NCBI GenBank assembly: GCA_002747015.1
Contig: NVXI01000006.1
Span: 132,462-184,772, forward strand
Direction: 5' to 3'
DNA from: Zetaproteobacteria bacterium
Lineage (GTDB): Bacteria; Pseudomonadota; Alphaproteobacteria; Micavibrionales; Micavibrionaceae
DNA length: 52,311 nt
The position numbers were made by a program, and so were the translations under genes. Shown here one piece after another: positions 27,092 through 36,054 of this stretch. The notes under the pieces are model-generated. The model ran no database searches. It was not told the DNA's origin and saw only the letters and a list, made by a program, of their open reading frames with translations. Every line of letters starts with the position of its first letter. Within the stretch, counting starts at the first letter, position 1.

Positions 27092-27763
27092 ATGCGCTAT
27101 AAAGGTTTTTGTTTCGTTTTTGTTTTGACTGTCCTTGTGCTTACAGTTGGGAGTGCTCCGTCTCATGCTGGGTGGTTACAGTTCCTCTTTCCGGATTTTA
27201 GTAATGAGCCGCATCCGGCGGAAACATTAAAGGCGCCATTCGCGGATGATGATGCCGTTATTGTGGATATGGATATAACAGGAAAGGCGGCGAATAGGAT
27301 GCCGTTACATCTCAGGCACCGGACAAATGCGGTGATGACGCGTTGGGTGCAACAGAATATCCCTAATATGTTGTCTTACAAGGCGCAGACTTATAAAAAG
27401 GCATATGGAGGAAATATTGTATATTTCACTAAGGTGGGGGCTGATGAATATCTTAAGTTTTTGCAGGATAAAAGTTTCCTGACGACGTTAGAAACTGGTC
27501 GATATGATATTGCAGGGTTTATTCGAGATTACCCTATTTTATTGAATGAGGGTGCGATTGATGGGTATTATCGTTGGTTATATCAAGTGAATATTATGGT
27601 GACATATATTGAAAGTGGCGTAAGCGATTATAATGCTTTGAAAAGTGGTGATGCCATCACACAAGAATTCGTTGTTAATTTTCAGTTGGGACGGCATAAG
27701 GATGTTGATAATGAGCATGGCGTTCTGATTGAAACGTGGAGTGTTCGCTCTAAAAGCCCGTAG
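27092..27763 (+). CDS. secreted IcmL/DotI-like protein
   Basis: A 223-residue protein from ATG 27092 (a GTG at 27080 would add four residues). It has a hydrophobic N-terminus ending SAPSHA, consistent with a signal peptide and export to the periplasm. The mature part contains VTRWVQQN-like and VNIMVTY segments: MTRWVQQNIPNMLSY, then YYRWLYQVNIMVTYIES, and near the end VNFQLGR and GVLIETW. This order of a helical front followed by W-x-x-Q-x-x-x-x-VTY, a beta strand with R, and a terminal G-x-x-I strand resembles the C-terminal periplasmic domain of DotI/IcmL (TraM-like) proteins of type IVB secretion. No other Dot/Icm genes are in the window. The family call is tentative; an uncharacterised periplasmic protein is the alternative. 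Confidence 0.5.
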   Translation: MRYKGFCFVFVLTVLVLTVGSAPSHAGWLQFLFPDFSNEPHPAETLKAPFADDDAVIVDMDITGKAANRMPLHLRHRTNAVMTRWVQQNIPNMLSYKAQTYKKAYGGNIVYFTKVGADEYLKFLQDKSFLTTLETGRYDIAGFIRDYPILLNEGAIDGYYRWLYQVNIMVTYIESGVSDYNALKSGDAITQEFVVNFQLGRHKDVDNEHGVLIETWSVRSKSP

Positions 27764-27794
27764 AAATTTTGTGTGTTATTTTTTTGAAATGAGG

Positions 27795-27835
27795 GCTGCA
27801 TTTTTGTAGGATTAATGTACAATTAGTCTCTTACG
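27795..27835 (+). promoter_or_regulatory. possible promoter / CtrA-like half-sites upstream of gapR
   Basis: TACAAT at 27818-27823 could be a -10 element about 35 nt before the gapR start. It is embedded in TTAA-N7-TTAG (27813-27827), one base from the TTAA-N7-TTAA CtrA consensus of alphaproteobacteria. No convincing -35 is seen. Speculative. Confidence 0.25.
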
Positions 27836-27862
27836 AATCAAATGAGTTTTAAGGAGTTATAA

Positions 27863-28177
27863 ATGACAGAGAATGTTGCATCTTTTCCTGTGTCAGATCA
27901 TCAGGAAGCACAGAATAATCAAGGTGGAGAAGTTAAGGATGTTGGCGGTGTAGCCGGTCAACGCCTTGCGTCATTTATTGAGCGTGTTGAGCGTTTGGAA
28001 GAAGAAAAAGCGGCTTTAATGGAGGACATCAAGGAAGTTTATGCCGAGGCAAAGGGTGTTGGTTTTGATGTGAAGGCGATACGTAAATTGGTTGCCCTAC
28101 GCAAGATGGATACAGAAAAACGCCATGAGATGGAAGCAATTCTTGATCTTTATAAATCCGCTGTTGGTATGGTGTAG
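27863..28177 (+). CDS. gapR: GapR-family nucleoid-associated protein (DUF2312/UPF0335)
   Basis: A 104-residue protein starting at ATG 27863 with AAGGAG seven bases upstream. Residues about 28-104 match DUF2312: the core RLASFIERVERLEEEKAAL, IKEVYAEAKGVGFDVKAIR and KLVALRKMD is nearly the family consensus. Members such as Caulobacter GapR form coiled-coil dimers or tetramers that clamp overtwisted AT-rich DNA and stimulate topoisomerases ahead of forks and transcription. The N-terminal 27 residues are acidic, low in complexity and not part of the domain. A strong intrinsic terminator follows 30 nt after the stop, so it is probably a single-gene transcript. Confidence 0.93.
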   Translation: MTENVASFPVSDHQEAQNNQGGEVKDVGGVAGQRLASFIERVERLEEEKAALMEDIKEVYAEAKGVGFDVKAIRKLVALRKMDTEKRHEMEAILDLYKSAVGMV

Positions 28178-28208
28178 AATTCAGTTTCTGTTTTTAATAT
28201 ATTGAGTG

Positions 28209-28239
28209 AATGAGACGTTTATGCGTCTCATTTTTTTTT
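28209..28239 (+). terminator. rho-independent terminator after gapR
   Basis: An eight-base stem ATGAGACG/CGTCTCAT with loop TTTATG is followed directly by a run of nine T. The T-run lies only on the plus-strand side, so it ends gapR transcription and not the opposing CDGSH gene. Confidence 0.9.
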
Positions 28240-28254
28240 CGAGTGTGGCTGTAT

Positions 28255-28497
28255 TCATAGTTTTGAGTGTGAACCATCGCAAAAAGGTGGTTTGGCCGTG
28301 TGTTTGCATTGACAGAGCCATGCTTTTCCTGTTTTTTCGGCGGTAAATTTGAGGGATTTAAGCCCTGTATCTTTGTGTGATCCGTCGCAGAAAGGTTGCT
28401 TACTTGACAGGCCGCAAGTGCAAAACCAATAATCCTTTCCTTCTTCCAAATTAACGCTTACTGGGGTTGTGTCGGCTATCTTGGGTAGGCTGGTCAT
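28255..28497 (-). CDS. CDGSH iron-sulfur domain protein (two motifs)
   Basis: An 80-residue protein; ATG 28497 is preferred over GTG 28503 because AGAAAGAG lies upstream at usable spacing. It contains two CDGSH-type 2Fe-2S binding motifs: CTCGLSSKQPFCDGSH and CQCKHTAKPPFCDGSH, each with three Cys and one His. Tandem-motif mitoNEET-like proteins of this size are widespread in bacteria and are thought to act in redox or cluster transfer. It lies 28 bp downstream of acs on the same strand and is probably the last gene of the tsaD-gpsA-acs transcript. Confidence 0.92.
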   Translation of the reverse strand: MTSLPKIADTTPVSVNLEEGKDYWFCTCGLSSKQPFCDGSHKDTGLKSLKFTAEKTGKAWLCQCKHTAKPPFCDGSHSKL

Positions 28498-28525
28498 ATA
28501 CACTCTTTCTTTTTTGAATGTGCTT

Positions 28526-30457
28526 TTATACAGTTTTCCGTGCGCGAATCAAGTCATCGATAACAGATGGATCGGCCAATGTTGATATGTCCCCTAAATC
28601 ATCAAGGGTATTGGCGGCGATTTTGCGTAAAATACGGCGCATAATCTTGCCTGAACGTGTTTTGGGTAGGGCGGGAGAGAAGACAATGATGTCCGGTGTT
28701 GCGATTGGACCGATGATTTGGCGGACATTCTTGGTTATATCTGCTTTGGTTTCCTCTTGGTCTATATGCGCGCTTTCCATTAATGTCACATAGGCAAAGA
28801 TGCCTTGTCCTTTTATGTCGTGAGGGAATCCAACCACGGCACTTTCCGCGACATCTTTATGCTTGTTGATGGCGCTTTCGATTTCGGCTGTGCCCATACG
28901 GTGACCGGAAACATTTAGGACATCATCTGTGCGTCCTGTGATCCAGAAGTCGCCATCTTTATCACGCCGCGCTCCGTCTCCGGTGAAAAAATATCCAGGG
29001 AAGTCAGAAAAATAGGTTTTCTCGAAACGTTCTGGGTCGTTGTAAACACCGCGCATTTGTCCGGGCCATGAAACCTTGATCACAAGTGATCCCTCGGCCT
29101 CACCGGCGAGTTCTTGTCCGTTTTTGCCCAATAATGCGGGCTGTATTCCAAGGAACGGTTTGGTTGCTGATCCGGGTTTTAAATCAAAGCTTGCCAGTGG
29201 GGTAAGCATATGGCCACCCGTCTCTGTTTGCCACCACGTATCAATAATCGGGCAGCGTTTATCGCCCACCACACTGTAATACCATTCCCATGCTTCTTTG
29301 TTGATCGGCTCACCAACAGTGCCCAAGATACGTAATGATTTCCGGTCTGTACGTGTAACCATATCATCGCCACAGGCCAGTAGGGCGCGTAAGGCGGTGG
29401 GGGCGGTATAGAATATATTGACCTGATGTTTGTCCACAATTTGCCAGAGCCGTGAGGCATCAGGATAATTTGGGATACCCTCAAAAATAAGGGATATCGC
29501 GCCATTGGCTAAGGGGCCATAGACAATATAGGAATGTCCGGTGATCCAGCCAACATCGGCTGTACACCAATACACTTCGCCGGCATGATAATCGAATACA
29601 TATTCATGGGTTAGGCTGGCATACACCATATAGCCTCCGGTGGTGTGCAGCACGCCCTTTGGGGTTCCTGTGGAGCCGGAGGTGTATAGGATGAAGAGAG
29701 GGTCTTCGGCATTCATGGGTTCACAGGGGCAATCGGCGCTTTGTAGATTAACGATATCATGCCACCAAATGTCACGTTCTTCGTTCCAGTTGATGTCCTC
29801 GCCTGTGCGCTTTAAAACCAACACTGTATGCACGTTTAGGCAATCTTTGACGGCTTCATCTACATTGTGTTTCAGTGGAATGGTTTTATTGCCTCGATAT
29901 GCGCCATCTGCGGTGATGACGATGTTTGATTGGCAATCTATAATACGGTTTTTTAGGCTTTCGGGAGAGAAGCCGCCAAACACAACAGAATGAATTGCAC
30001 CAATGCGTGCGCAGGCAAGCATTGCGTATGTGGCTTCGGGAACCATGGGCATATAGATGGTCACACGATCGCCTTTTTTAACGCCACGTTCTTTCAGGGC
30101 ATTGGCAAACCTGCATACTTCTTCTTTTAGCTCTCCGTAACTGATTTTGTAGGATTCTTCGGGGTTGTTACCTTCGAAGATCAGGGCAGTTAAGGTTAGT
30201 TTTTCGGGCAGGTGTCGATCCACACAATTATAGCAAGCGTTCAATACGCCATCTTCATACCATTTGATGGAGACTGGAGATGTAAAACGGGTATTCTTGA
30301 TAATGGTGGGGGGCGTGAACCAGTCTAGACGTTTGGCCATTTTGTCCCAAAATTTATTGGGGTCTGACACTGAGTCTTTGTATAATTTTTCATAGCTTTT
30401 GCGCGATATTTTGGTTCTATTTAATGTTTTTTCGGATGGCTTGTATATATCTGTCAA
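28526..30457 (-). CDS. acs: acetyl-CoA synthetase
   Basis: A 643-residue protein, close to the usual 650. It converts acetate, ATP and CoA to acetyl-CoA through acetyl-AMP in the cytoplasm. Visible motifs are the P-loop-like [11 protein letters not shown] at about residue 258, the WWQTETGG substrate motif, [14 protein letters not shown] with the hinge Asp, [20 protein letters not shown], and [11 protein letters not shown] with Lys604, the residue acetylated in family members to switch the enzyme off. The start is TTG 30457: AAGGAG lies eight bases upstream and the reading [11 protein letters not shown] fits the family N-terminus, with no ATG nearby. It follows gpsA by 57 bp on the same strand. 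Confidence 0.95.
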   Translation of the reverse strand: MTDIYKPSEKTLNRTKISRKSYEKLYKDSVSDPNKFWDKMAKRLDWFTPPTIIKNTRFTSPVSIKWYEDGVLNACYNCVDRHLPEKLTLTALIFEGNNPEESYKISYGELKEEVCRFANALKERGVKKGDRVTIYMPMVPEATYAMLACARIGAIHSVVFGGFSPESLKNRIIDCQSNIVITADGAYRGNKTIPLKHNVDEAVKDCLNVHTVLVLKRTGEDINWNEERDIWWHDIVNLQSADCPCEPMNAEDPLFILYTSGSTGTPKGVLHTTGGYMVYASLTHEYVFDYHAGEVYWCTADVGWITGHSYIVYGPLANGAISLIFEGIPNYPDASRLWQIVDKHQVNIFYTAPTALRALLACGDDMVTRTDRKSLRILGTVGEPINKEAWEWYYSVVGDKRCPIIDTWWQTETGGHMLTPLASFDLKPGSATKPFLGIQPALLGKNGQELAGEAEGSLVIKVSWPGQMRGVYNDPERFEKTYFSDFPGYFFTGDGARRDKDGDFWITGRTDDVLNVSGHRMGTAEIESAINKHKDVAESAVVGFPHDIKGQGIFAYVTLMESAHIDQEETKADITKNVRQIIGPIATPDIIVFSPALPKTRSGKIMRRILRKIAANTLDDLGDISTLADPSVIDDLIRARKTV

Positions 30458-30514
30458 GTGTATATCTCCTTAATTTATAACGGTAATATAGGGCAGTATT
30501 GGATAAGGGTCGAG

Positions 30515-31504
30515 TTATAATTCATTGCCCAATGGTCTGTGCATCATATCGTTTAGGGCAAGCTCTAGGGGGAGGCTTTCGTGTAGGCATTTATAGAGCG
30601 TTGCAGATATCGGCATGTCCACATTGTATTTTTTTGCAAGCATTGTGGCAGCTTTGGCCGTGTAGAATCCTTCGGCGATACCCTTGCTATTGTTTAGTGC
30701 GGTTTTAATATTTGTTCCAGACCCTAAAGCAAACCCAAGGGAGAAATTGCGTGACTTTTCGGATGAACAGGTCAGCATCATGTCACCAACGCCGCATAGC
30801 CCCAAAAACGTATTTTGGTTGGCACCCATTGCTACGCCAAGACGGGCGATCTCTGCGAGGCCACGTGTGACGAGGCTTGCACGGGCACTTTCGCCCATAT
30901 TCATGCCATGGGCTATGCCGCAGGCTATGGCGATAATATTTTTGAGCGATCCTGCGATTTGTGTGCCTATAATATCGTGTGAAATATAGGGTCTGAAATA
31001 TGCGCTAGCAATTGCTTTTTGTAGGGTTTCCGCCAGATCTTCATCTGCGCAAGCCAGTGTTGTTGCAGCAGGTTTTCCTGCTGCGATTTCGTGTGCGAAG
31101 TTTGGCCCGCTTAATACAGCGCATGGTGTGTTTGGAAGGATGTCCTTGGTGATGTCGCTCGTGAGTAGGCCTGTTTCGGCTTCTATGCCTTTTGAGCATA
31201 AAATCAGTACGTGATCATTGCGAATGAAGGGCTTCATACTACTTAGCACGGTTCGAATGGCTTGGGCCGGGGTGACCATAAGCAATATACTGCTCTCTAA
31301 TGCGATTTCAAGGCTGCTGGTGGCGTTTATGTGAGGGCTGAGCTGGATATCACCTAAATATGGTTTGTTCATGTGTAGGGCGTTTATTTCATCAGCCAGC
31401 GTTTGTGTGCGTGTCCATAGGGTGACATCTTTTTCATGGGTGGAAATGACCTGCGCCAATGCGCTGCCCCATGCGCCTGCTCCAATAATGCTGATATTGC
31501 TCAT
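30515..31504 (-). CDS. gpsA: NAD(P)H-dependent glycerol-3-phosphate dehydrogenase
   Basis: A 329-residue protein that reduces dihydroxyacetone phosphate to sn-glycerol-3-phosphate for phospholipid synthesis. The Rossmann motif GAGAWGSALA is at residues 8-17. LSGPNFAHEIAAGKPAA matches the conserved S/GPxFAxE signature, and GSLKNIIAIACGI provides the catalytic Lys near residue 187. The C-terminal domain has GLAEIARLG and GVGDMMLTC, both typical. ATG 31504 follows AGGAACC. It starts 12 bp after tsaD, the conserved gene pair of alphaproteobacteria, so the two are co-transcribed. Confidence 0.96.
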   Translation of the reverse strand: MSNISIIGAGAWGSALAQVISTHEKDVTLWTRTQTLADEINALHMNKPYLGDIQLSPHINATSSLEIALESSILLMVTPAQAIRTVLSSMKPFIRNDHVLILCSKGIEAETGLLTSDITKDILPNTPCAVLSGPNFAHEIAAGKPAATTLACADEDLAETLQKAIASAYFRPYISHDIIGTQIAGSLKNIIAIACGIAHGMNMGESARASLVTRGLAEIARLGVAMGANQNTFLGLCGVGDMMLTCSSEKSRNFSLGFALGSGTNIKTALNNSKGIAEGFYTAKAATMLAKKYNVDMPISATLYKCLHESLPLELALNDMMHRPLGNEL

Positions 31505-31516
31505 ATTGAGGTTCCT

Positions 31517-32599
31517 TTATGCTTTTACCCCTGCACCGTGACGTGGTGCGGCGTTGGGGTCAAGCGGCCAGCGGGGGAGCGCCTGAAAATTCAGAGGATC
31601 GTTTTGTCCACGTTTTAATCTCTCAATACCTGCCCATGCGATCATTGCGCCATTATCACCGCATAGAGATAGTGGTGGAGCATTAACAGACATGCCGTGT
31701 TTTTGTGCCAAATCGTTCAATGTCTTGCGAATTGTTTGATTGGCAGAAACGCCGCCGCAAACAACCAATGTTGGGCTATCTGTTTTATGCCCATACTCTC
31801 GTAAGAACCGGCTCATCGCACTTTCACATCTATCGGCCAAAATGCTGGCCGTTTGTTTTTGCAGTGCATAGGATAAATCTGCGACATCTTTCGGAGCAAG
31901 ATCGCCCTGAGGCAGCTTTTCAATGTGGGTGCGTATTGCGGTCTTTAAACCGGAAAAGGAAAAATCATGTCCTTTGCGGCCTTTTAAGGGGCTGGGTAGG
32001 GGGAAGCGTTCTTGCGCGGCTGTTGTATTTTTACAGTTTTTGGCAATTTTCTCGATGTTGGGGCCACCGGGGTAGGGCAATCCCATCATTTTTGCGGATT
32101 TGTCGAGGCATTCGCCTGCGGCATCATCCAGTGTTGTGCCCCAACGCTTGTATACGCCGACATCCTCTGCGATCAGGATTTGTGTGTGCCCTCCAGAAAC
32201 CAGCAAGAGTAGGTAGGGGAAGGCAATATCATCGGATAGGCGGGGTGTAAGGGCGTGCCCCTCAAGGTGGTTAATGGCGATAAAGGGGATGTCCATGGCC
32301 GCTGAGATTGCTTTTGCGCTCATCATGCCGATCATAACCCCGCCTATCAGGCCAGGGCCACAGGTCGCCGCCACGCCGTCCAGCTGGTCAAAGCCTATAC
32401 CAGCATCACTTAGTGCAGCTTGGATAACTTTATCAATGTGCTCTAGATGCGCACGCGCGGCTATTTCTGGTACAACACCGCCATAGACGGCGTGCGTTTC
32501 CAATTGACTTAGTACGACATTAGAGCGTATTTCTCTAGTGTCGGTAACTATTGCAGCCGCTGTTTCATCGCAGCTTGTTTCAATGCCAAGAACGTTCAT
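31517..32599 (-). CDS. tsaD: tRNA N6-threonylcarbamoyladenosine transferase subunit TsaD
   Basis: A 360-residue ASKHA-fold protein. It transfers threonylcarbamoyl to A37 of ANN-decoding tRNAs together with TsaB and TsaE, which are not in this window. The N-terminus reads LGIETSCDETAAAI as in all TsaD/Gcp proteins. NHLEGH at about residues 109-114 supplies the two metal-binding histidines, and LLLVSGGHTQ, DDAAGECLDKSAKMMGLPYPGG and the C-terminal CGDNGAMIAWAG complete the family set. The gene is divergent from hemC with 25 bp between start codons, so each promoter must lie inside or very close to the other gene. Confidence 0.96.
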   Translation of the reverse strand: MNVLGIETSCDETAAAIVTDTREIRSNVVLSQLETHAVYGGVVPEIAARAHLEHIDKVIQAALSDAGIGFDQLDGVAATCGPGLIGGVMIGMMSAKAISAAMDIPFIAINHLEGHALTPRLSDDIAFPYLLLLVSGGHTQILIAEDVGVYKRWGTTLDDAAGECLDKSAKMMGLPYPGGPNIEKIAKNCKNTTAAQERFPLPSPLKGRKGHDFSFSGLKTAIRTHIEKLPQGDLAPKDVADLSYALQKQTASILADRCESAMSRFLREYGHKTDSPTLVVCGGVSANQTIRKTLNDLAQKHGMSVNAPPLSLCGDNGAMIAWAGIERLKRGQNDPLNFQALPRWPLDPNAAPRHGAGVKA

Positions 32600-32624
32600 A
32601 ATTTAAGAGATAAAGCGATACACT

Positions 32625-33581
32625 ATGACTGTCAAATCTGAATATACATATCCCGAGAAGGTCGTTATCGGAACGCGTGGTTCGCCTCTCGCTTTAGTTC
32701 AGGCCAATATGGTGAAAGACGAAATAGTTAAAATTGGTCAAAATATTGACGTTAAGCTTGTTATTATAACAACTTCCGGTGACTGGAGGCCAGAGGATGG
32801 CGAGGTGCGTTTGCAGGCCCTTGAAGGGGGCAAGGCACAATTCGCAAAAGAGATTGAAGAGGCGTTGTTGTGTAAGGAAATTGATATCGCTGTGCATTCG
32901 ATGAAGGATATGGAGACTATATTGCCGGAGGGTTTGATTATTCCCTTCATGTTACCGCGTGAAGATAGTCGAGATGTGTTGTTGTCTGTTAATAGCCAAA
33001 ATATATTAGATTTACCAGTGGGTTGTACTGTTGGAACTGTTAGTGCTCGCAGGCAGGCTTTTTTGCTTAATATGCGTCCCGACCTTAATGTCGTACCACT
33101 TCGCGGGAATGTACAAACTCGTATTGATAAGTTAAAGGCCGGTCAGGTTGATGCAACGTTTCTGGCGTGTGCGGGGTTAAACAGGTTGGGGCTGTCTCAT
33201 GAAATAACATCGATTATTGAATGTGATGATATGTTGCCTTCTGTTGGTCAGGGCGCGATTGGCATTGAAATGAGGGACGTAGATATGGAGCGCCTATCCT
33301 TTATTGGCCAATTTTCTTGTGAGAATACATTTATTTGCGTTGAGTGTGAGCGGAGCGTGCTGCGCGCATTGGGTGGCTCATGCCATACACCGATTGGTGT
33401 TTCTGCGACGTATGATGGTGGAGAAATCCATCTACGTGTGAAGATTATATCTGTGGATGGAAAAGATGTCTGGGTGGAGGATGTGCGGACGGAGATTGGT
33501 TCTTATGCAGATGCTGTTCAATTTGGATCGAATGTTGGAGAGCGCCTAAAAGATGTGGTCCCTAAGGAGGTTTTGGGCTGA
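32625..33581 (+). CDS. hemC: hydroxymethylbilane synthase (porphobilinogen deaminase)
   Basis: A 318-residue enzyme joining four porphobilinogens into hydroxymethylbilane in tetrapyrrole synthesis. It has the N-terminal IGTRGSPLALVQA, the catalytic region AVHSMKDMET (invariant Asp in HSxKD), the substrate-binding LRGNVQTRIDKLKAG and GCTVGTVSARRQA, and GGSCHTPIGV, whose Cys at about residue 252 attaches the dipyrromethane cofactor. The start is fixed by homology; no strong Shine-Dalgarno is seen. It is the first gene of a hemC-hemD-mitofilin-hemY cluster. Confidence 0.96.
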   Translation: MTVKSEYTYPEKVVIGTRGSPLALVQANMVKDEIVKIGQNIDVKLVIITTSGDWRPEDGEVRLQALEGGKAQFAKEIEEALLCKEIDIAVHSMKDMETILPEGLIIPFMLPREDSRDVLLSVNSQNILDLPVGCTVGTVSARRQAFLLNMRPDLNVVPLRGNVQTRIDKLKAGQVDATFLACAGLNRLGLSHEITSIIECDDMLPSVGQGAIGIEMRDVDMERLSFIGQFSCENTFICVECERSVLRALGGSCHTPIGVSATYDGGEIHLRVKIISVDGKDVWVEDVRTEIGSYADAVQFGSNVGERLKDVVPKEVLG

Positions 33582-33599
33582 TACTGTCCGATATTTATT

Positions 33600-34325
33600 A
33601 TGGTGTTAAAGAAAATTGTTATAACGCGCCCAAAGGCACAGGGGAGGGCTTTTGCAAAAAGCATGGTTGTTGAAGATTCATCGTGTTTTTTGATGGAGCC
33701 TTTGCTGGAGATACGGTATTTGCCTGTTTTATTACCTGAGCCTGATCGCTATGATGGTGTTATCGTAACCAGTGTGCACGGTGCAAAAGCGTTTCTTGGG
33801 GCGAATCGTCAGTGGCTGGAAAAACCCTTTTATTGCGTTGGTGAATCCGTCGTTGTGGCTCTTCAGGATGTGGGTGTTCAAAATATTGTCTTTGTTGCGC
33901 CGATCGCGTCAGATCTAGCAGGGAGAATCAAAGAGCATATTGGTGATTTTAATCCGAAGTTACTATATATGCGTGCGCAGGATGTTGCCTTTGATTTTAA
34001 GGGAGCCTTAGGGCAGGGGCACTGTCAGTTTGATGAGCTTGTCTGCTATGAGGCAATTGCTGTTACTAAGTTCAGTGATGGGTTTATTACGGCGATTAAA
34101 AACCGAGAGGTTTCGGCCATTACATTTTTTTCGAAAAGGACGGCAAAAGTTTTTCTTGAGTGTGTACGTGTCTCTTCAATTCAACAACATCTAATGGACA
34201 TTCAGGCTTTGTGCATTAATGATAGCATGATAGAGTGTTTATATTCTATTTTTGGTCAGAATATTGAAATTTCTGATACCTCGGATGCGGATGGAATGTC
34301 GCGCATTATACGTTCTTTTGTTTGA
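33600..34325 (+). CDS. hemD: uroporphyrinogen-III synthase
   Basis: A 241-residue protein that closes and inverts ring D of hydroxymethylbilane. The sequence is divergent, as is normal for HemD, but shows the N-terminal ITRPKAQG strand, the DGVIVTSVHGAKAF motif, the YCVGESVVVAL hinge, and the second-domain segments LLYMRAQDV, 'ELVCYEA' and AITFFSKRTAKVFLE. Its position right after hemC (18 bp gap) supports the assignment. No strong ribosome site precedes the ATG, so translation may depend on the upstream gene. Confidence 0.9.
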   Translation: MVLKKIVITRPKAQGRAFAKSMVVEDSSCFLMEPLLEIRYLPVLLPEPDRYDGVIVTSVHGAKAFLGANRQWLEKPFYCVGESVVVALQDVGVQNIVFVAPIASDLAGRIKEHIGDFNPKLLYMRAQDVAFDFKGALGQGHCQFDELVCYEAIAVTKFSDGFITAIKNREVSAITFFSKRTAKVFLECVRVSSIQQHLMDIQALCINDSMIECLYSIFGQNIEISDTSDADGMSRIIRSFV

Positions 34326-34424
34326 ATGATCGTGGGGAAAAGCTATATATTATGCTTATAGACTTTGTTTATGGTATTATGTATGTGCTATGAATATGGG
34401 GATAAGGAAAAGAGGGATTACATC

Positions 34425-35999
34425 ATGAGTAAAGCTAAAAAACAACCGATTGGAAATGCTGCTGGTATTATCGAGATGTTTGGCGGTATAAGGCCCATGT
34501 CTGCAAAGGTTAATGTGGCTGTGACAACAATTCAGGGTTGGAAAAAGCGTGATGCGATTCCTGCGGTACGTAAAGACGTTATACTTGATGCAGCCAAAGA
34601 GCATGCAATTGATTTATCCGAGTTTTTTAGTGATGCGCCGTCTATTGATGTTGATGTGAGTGATGTTTCTGATGCGTCTCAAGATGCTGTCAAAGATAAA
34701 GCAGATAATAGCTTTGATATATCCATTCCCAATATTACAAAGCCCGCGGCTTCAGGTGCTGCTCCTATACCAGCAGCCGCTGTACCAGAGAATGAGACCG
34801 TCGTTATGGCTCAAAGAGTTTCCGAGGGTGGAAACTATACGGAGATATCGGTTGAGAGCAAACGTCGAGGGGTTAGTAAGAATACGGCTATGGCGGTGGT
34901 GATGATTGTTGTTTTCGTTGGTGCTGTTATTGCTATGATGTTGCCCAATCGAGATGCTTCTGATGCACGAAAAGAGCAATTGGCGGTGCTTGATGGCGAT
35001 TTAGGGAATGAAAATCCATCTGCATTTAAGGGGTTGGTGCCTGAAAATTGGTCTAGACAGTTGGACGATTTGAAGGCGCAGGTTTCACAAGCAAAACAGG
35101 CCGCAAATGATGTTGTTGAAAGTGTACAGGTGGCGTCTCAGAAATTTGTTGAAGATAATGGTTTAGAAGAGCGCGTAGTGCAGTTGCAATCATATGTTTC
35201 TGAAATTGCCGATGAGAATGGAATTTATGGCCTGTTTACGCATTTCGAGGGAATGGATGAAAGTGATACCGGTCGGGACTATCTTGATGATTCTGTGCTG
35301 GAGTTATCAGATATCTTGGGACGCTTAAGTGGTAAGGAAGATTCGTATGTGAATAATGCGATTTATGCTGCGCGTGCGCAGAGTGCTGCGCTTAATCAAA
35401 CGCTGGGTAATGTTCCTAAGAATGAATTGAAGGCAGCCGCGATGTTGCTGGCGTTGACGCAGGTGCGTTCGGCTTTAAATAGACGTGATGAGGCGTTTGA
35501 TGACGACTTGGGCCTGTTGATGGGGATGGTCGGTGATGGAAATGGTGATTTGTATGCTTCTTTAGAAAAGCTGGCGCCCCATTCAAAATCTGGTGTTTTA
35601 TCTGTACGTGGATTACAAGAAGAGTTCAGGTCTGTTGCTGGTGATGTTGTCGCGGCATCATTGCGTGGAGAAGATGTTTCCTTTTCTGAGCAGGCAAGCG
35701 CGCGTTTGAATGATATTTTACAAATTGAAGTTGATGGTGAATTGGTCAGTGGTACAAAGACGCAGGTGAATGTAGATAAAGCTTCAAAAATGTTGGCGCT
35801 TGGTAATATTGATGATGCGGTAGAGTTTTTGTTAAAACAGTTGAATTCGAAAGAGCTTGCGCCACTTCGCCCATGGATTAAGCGGGCTAAGATTGCACTT
35901 GTTGCGAAGAAGGCTAGAAGGGCTATCGAACAGGCTATTGATCTGAGTATTGGGAGTGGTCTTTTAGGTGGGTCCCAGTTGTTAAATGATGATGATTAA
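34425..35999 (+). CDS. mitofilin/Mic60-like inner-membrane protein (COG4223 type) with N-terminal HTH-like segment
   Basis: A 524-residue protein. ATG 34425 is chosen over the upstream in-frame 34365 because AGAGGGA lies before it and the protein then begins MSKAKKQPIG. Residues about 10-65 (GGIRPMSAKVNVAVTTIQGWKKRDAIP) look like a small helix-turn-helix of the regulator type. An acidic Pro/Ala linker follows, then one membrane helix at about 153-174 (TAMAVVMIVVFVGAVIAMM) and a coiled-coil periplasmic region from about 205. The C-terminus (MLALGNIDDAVEFLLKQL, WIKRAKIALVAKKA) matches the mitofilin signature. The hemD-mic60-hemY order is characteristic of alphaproteobacteria, where this protein shapes intracytoplasmic membranes. 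The function is known for relatives; the role of the HTH-like part is unknown. Confidence 0.82.
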   Translation: MSKAKKQPIGNAAGIIEMFGGIRPMSAKVNVAVTTIQGWKKRDAIPAVRKDVILDAAKEHAIDLSEFFSDAPSIDVDVSDVSDASQDAVKDKADNSFDISIPNITKPAASGAAPIPAAAVPENETVVMAQRVSEGGNYTEISVESKRRGVSKNTAMAVVMIVVFVGAVIAMMLPNRDASDARKEQLAVLDGDLGNENPSAFKGLVPENWSRQLDDLKAQVSQAKQAANDVVESVQVASQKFVEDNGLEERVVQLQSYVSEIADENGIYGLFTHFEGMDESDTGRDYLDDSVLELSDILGRLSGKEDSYVNNAIYAARAQSAALNQTLGNVPKNELKAAAMLLALTQVRSALNRRDEAFDDDLGLLMGMVGDGNGDLYASLEKLAPHSKSGVLSVRGLQEEFRSVAGDVVAASLRGEDVSFSEQASARLNDILQIEVDGELVSGTKTQVNVDKASKMLALGNIDDAVEFLLKQLNSKELAPLRPWIKRAKIALVAKKARRAIEQAIDLSIGSGLLGGSQLLNDDD

Positions 36000-36054
36000 A
36001 GTTATTCTAAGTTCGGAATCCCGAATTTAAATTATAAAAATTAAGGGGAATATT

